From Billgrantia endophytica (lineage in GTDB: Bacteria; Pseudomonadota; Gammaproteobacteria; Pseudomonadales; Halomonadaceae), in assembly GCF_002879615.1 (NCBI RefSeq), contig NZ_PNRF01000027.1, forward strand, positions 1-64,000: a stretch of 64,000 nt of DNA. Reading direction: 5' to 3'. The notes under the pieces were generated by a model. The model had not been told where the DNA came from, made no database searches, and worked only from the letters and a program-made list of their open reading frames with translations. This document shows positions 62,955 to 64,000 of this stretch, piece by piece (positions within the stretch are counted from its first letter, which is position 1; each line of letters opens with the position of its first letter). The position numbers and the translations under genes were made by a program.

Positions 62955-63974
62955 ATGAAACTCGCCACACTCAAGAACGGCCGCGACGGCGAACTGATCG
63001 TGGTCTCCCGCGACCTGGCCCGGGCCGTGCGTGCCACCGACATCGCCCCCACCCTGCAGCAGGCGATCGAGAACTGGGACGCGCTCGCCCCCAGGCTGGA
63101 AGCCCTCTACGCCCGGCTCAACGACGACCAGGCCAAGGGCGCCTTCGACCTCGACCAGAGCAAGCTGCACTCGCCGCTGCCGCGCAGCTATCACTGGGCC
63201 GACGGTTCCGCCTACCTCAACCACGTCAAGCTGGTGCGCCAGGCGCGCAACGCCGAGATGCCCGAAACCTTCTGGACCGACCCGCTGATGTACCAGGGTG
63301 GCGGCGACCGTTTCCTGGCCCCCACCGAGGACATCGAGGCGGTCAGCGAGGAGCACGGCATCGACTTCGAGGGCGAGATCGCGGTGATCACCGACGACGT
63401 GCCCATGGCAGTGACGCCGGAGCAGGCCGCCGGCCACATCAAGCTGATCATGCTGGTCAACGACGTCAGCCTGCGCGGCCTGATTCCCGGCGAGCTGGCC
63501 AAGGGCTTCGGCTTCTTCCAGGCCAAGCCGGCCTCCAGCTTCTCGCCGGTCTGCGTGACGCCTGACGAGCTGGGTGACGCCTGGCGGGAGGGTCGCGTCC
63601 ACCTGCCGCTCACCGTGCACCTCAACGGCGAGGCGTTCGGCGAGCCGGAAGCCGGCCCCGACATGGTCTTCAGCTTCCCGCAGCTCGTCGCCCATGCGGC
63701 CCGGACCCGTTACCTGGGTGCCGGCGCCGTGGTCGGCTCGGGTACCGTCTCCAACCCCGACCCCGACGGCGGCCCCGGCAAGCCGATCGCCGATGGCGGC
63801 GTGGGCTACAGCTGCCTGGCCGAGGTACGCATGGTCGAGCAGATCCTGCACGGCCAGGCCAAGACCTCCTTCATGCGCTTCGGCGACCGGGTGCGCATCG
63901 AGATGTTCGACCGTAACGGCAAGAGTCTCTTCGGTGCCATCGACCAGCAGGTGGTGAAGTACCAGCCCAAATAA
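62955..63974 (+). CDS. Fumarylacetoacetate hydrolase
   Basis: 339 aa, start MKLATLKNGRDGELIVVS. Splits fumarylacetoacetate to fumarate and acetoacetate, the end of the homogentisate pathway (hmgB/fahA function). The metal site is visible as DFEGEIAVITDDV (Glu/Glu) with the Asp in LVNDVSLRGLIP, and the conserved QAKPASSFSP loop. FAH-family members also hydrolyse related diketo acids, but the position directly after hmgA makes the assignment strong. Confidence 0.92.
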   Translation: MKLATLKNGRDGELIVVSRDLARAVRATDIAPTLQQAIENWDALAPRLEALYARLNDDQAKGAFDLDQSKLHSPLPRSYHWADGSAYLNHVKLVRQARNAEMPETFWTDPLMYQGGGDRFLAPTEDIEAVSEEHGIDFEGEIAVITDDVPMAVTPEQAAGHIKLIMLVNDVSLRGLIPGELAKGFGFFQAKPASSFSPVCVTPDELGDAWREGRVHLPLTVHLNGEAFGEPEAGPDMVFSFPQLVAHAARTRYLGAGAVVGSGTVSNPDPDGGPGKPIADGGVGYSCLAEVRMVEQILHGQAKTSFMRFGDRVRIEMFDRNGKSLFGAIDQQVVKYQPK

Positions 63975-64000
63975 GCAAACCCAAGCAACCAGCGGAGAAA

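Overview
The window is GC-rich gammaproteobacterial chromosome, most like a halophilic or marine denitrifier of the Halomonas group. This rests on the protein families seen: NupC/deo, split class II ribonucleotide reductase, UbiT, NosRZDFYL, cytochrome cd1 NirS, TRAP transporters and homogentisate catabolism. No rRNA, tRNA or CRISPR array was seen.

Layout. 0-4.8 kb: deoxynucleoside salvage operon on the minus strand (nupC, deoC, deoA, a 26-codon deoB stub, deoD, cdd). 5.0-8.1 kb: nrdJa and nrdJb, separated by an inverted-repeat element. 8.1-31.2 kb: an anaerobic-respiration block with ubiT, a C-terminal norR remnant, hemN, ybaN, nsrR, a c5-type cytochrome and nosRZDFYL. On the minus strand the block continues with ccmFGHI, a Dnr-type regulator, nirS and a NapC/NirT multiheme fusion. 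FNR/Dnr-type 14-bp boxes lie upstream of ubiT, nosR, nirS (two), nsrR and ccmF. The best ones have a -10-like hexamer centred 32 bp away, as at class II activated promoters. 31.3-35.0 kb: ppiA, vanZ, hemE, ribA, trhA.

35.0-45.1 kb is an AT-richer island between trhA and dxs. It starts with decayed fragments (a glutathione S-transferase 5' end with an in-frame stop and a diverged dxs 3' end). A group II intron with a frameshifted maturase follows. Next is a tightly packed six-gene plus-strand cluster: FAD/NAD-binding protein, HpaI-type aldolase, PLP aminotransferase-like protein, cupin, Pct/YdiF-type CoA-transferase and LysE-type exporter. The island ends with a DUF2285 protein, a decayed IS30 transposase and unassigned DNA. 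The six-gene cluster is the best candidate for an undescribed system. I read it as synthesis and export of an unusual amino-acid-like metabolite, and the product is unknown.

45.2-50 kb: dxs-ispA-xseB and, divergently, serA. 50-54.6 kb: a Zn amidohydrolase, an amidase remnant, an EamA transporter, an enoyl-CoA hydratase and an IclR regulator. 54.7-64 kb: a MarR regulator and TRAP transporter diverge from an aromatic-acid operon (MBL-fold hydrolase, MhaA-like flavoprotein hydroxylase, MhaB-like small protein, hmgA, fumarylacetoacetate hydrolase). This operon should take up a hydroxyphenylacetate-type acid and cleave it through homogentisate.

A theme of the window is many short, recognisable gene stubs (deoB, norR, a TonB receptor, a Fis-type HTH, GST, dxs, amidase), which indicates repeated local deletion.
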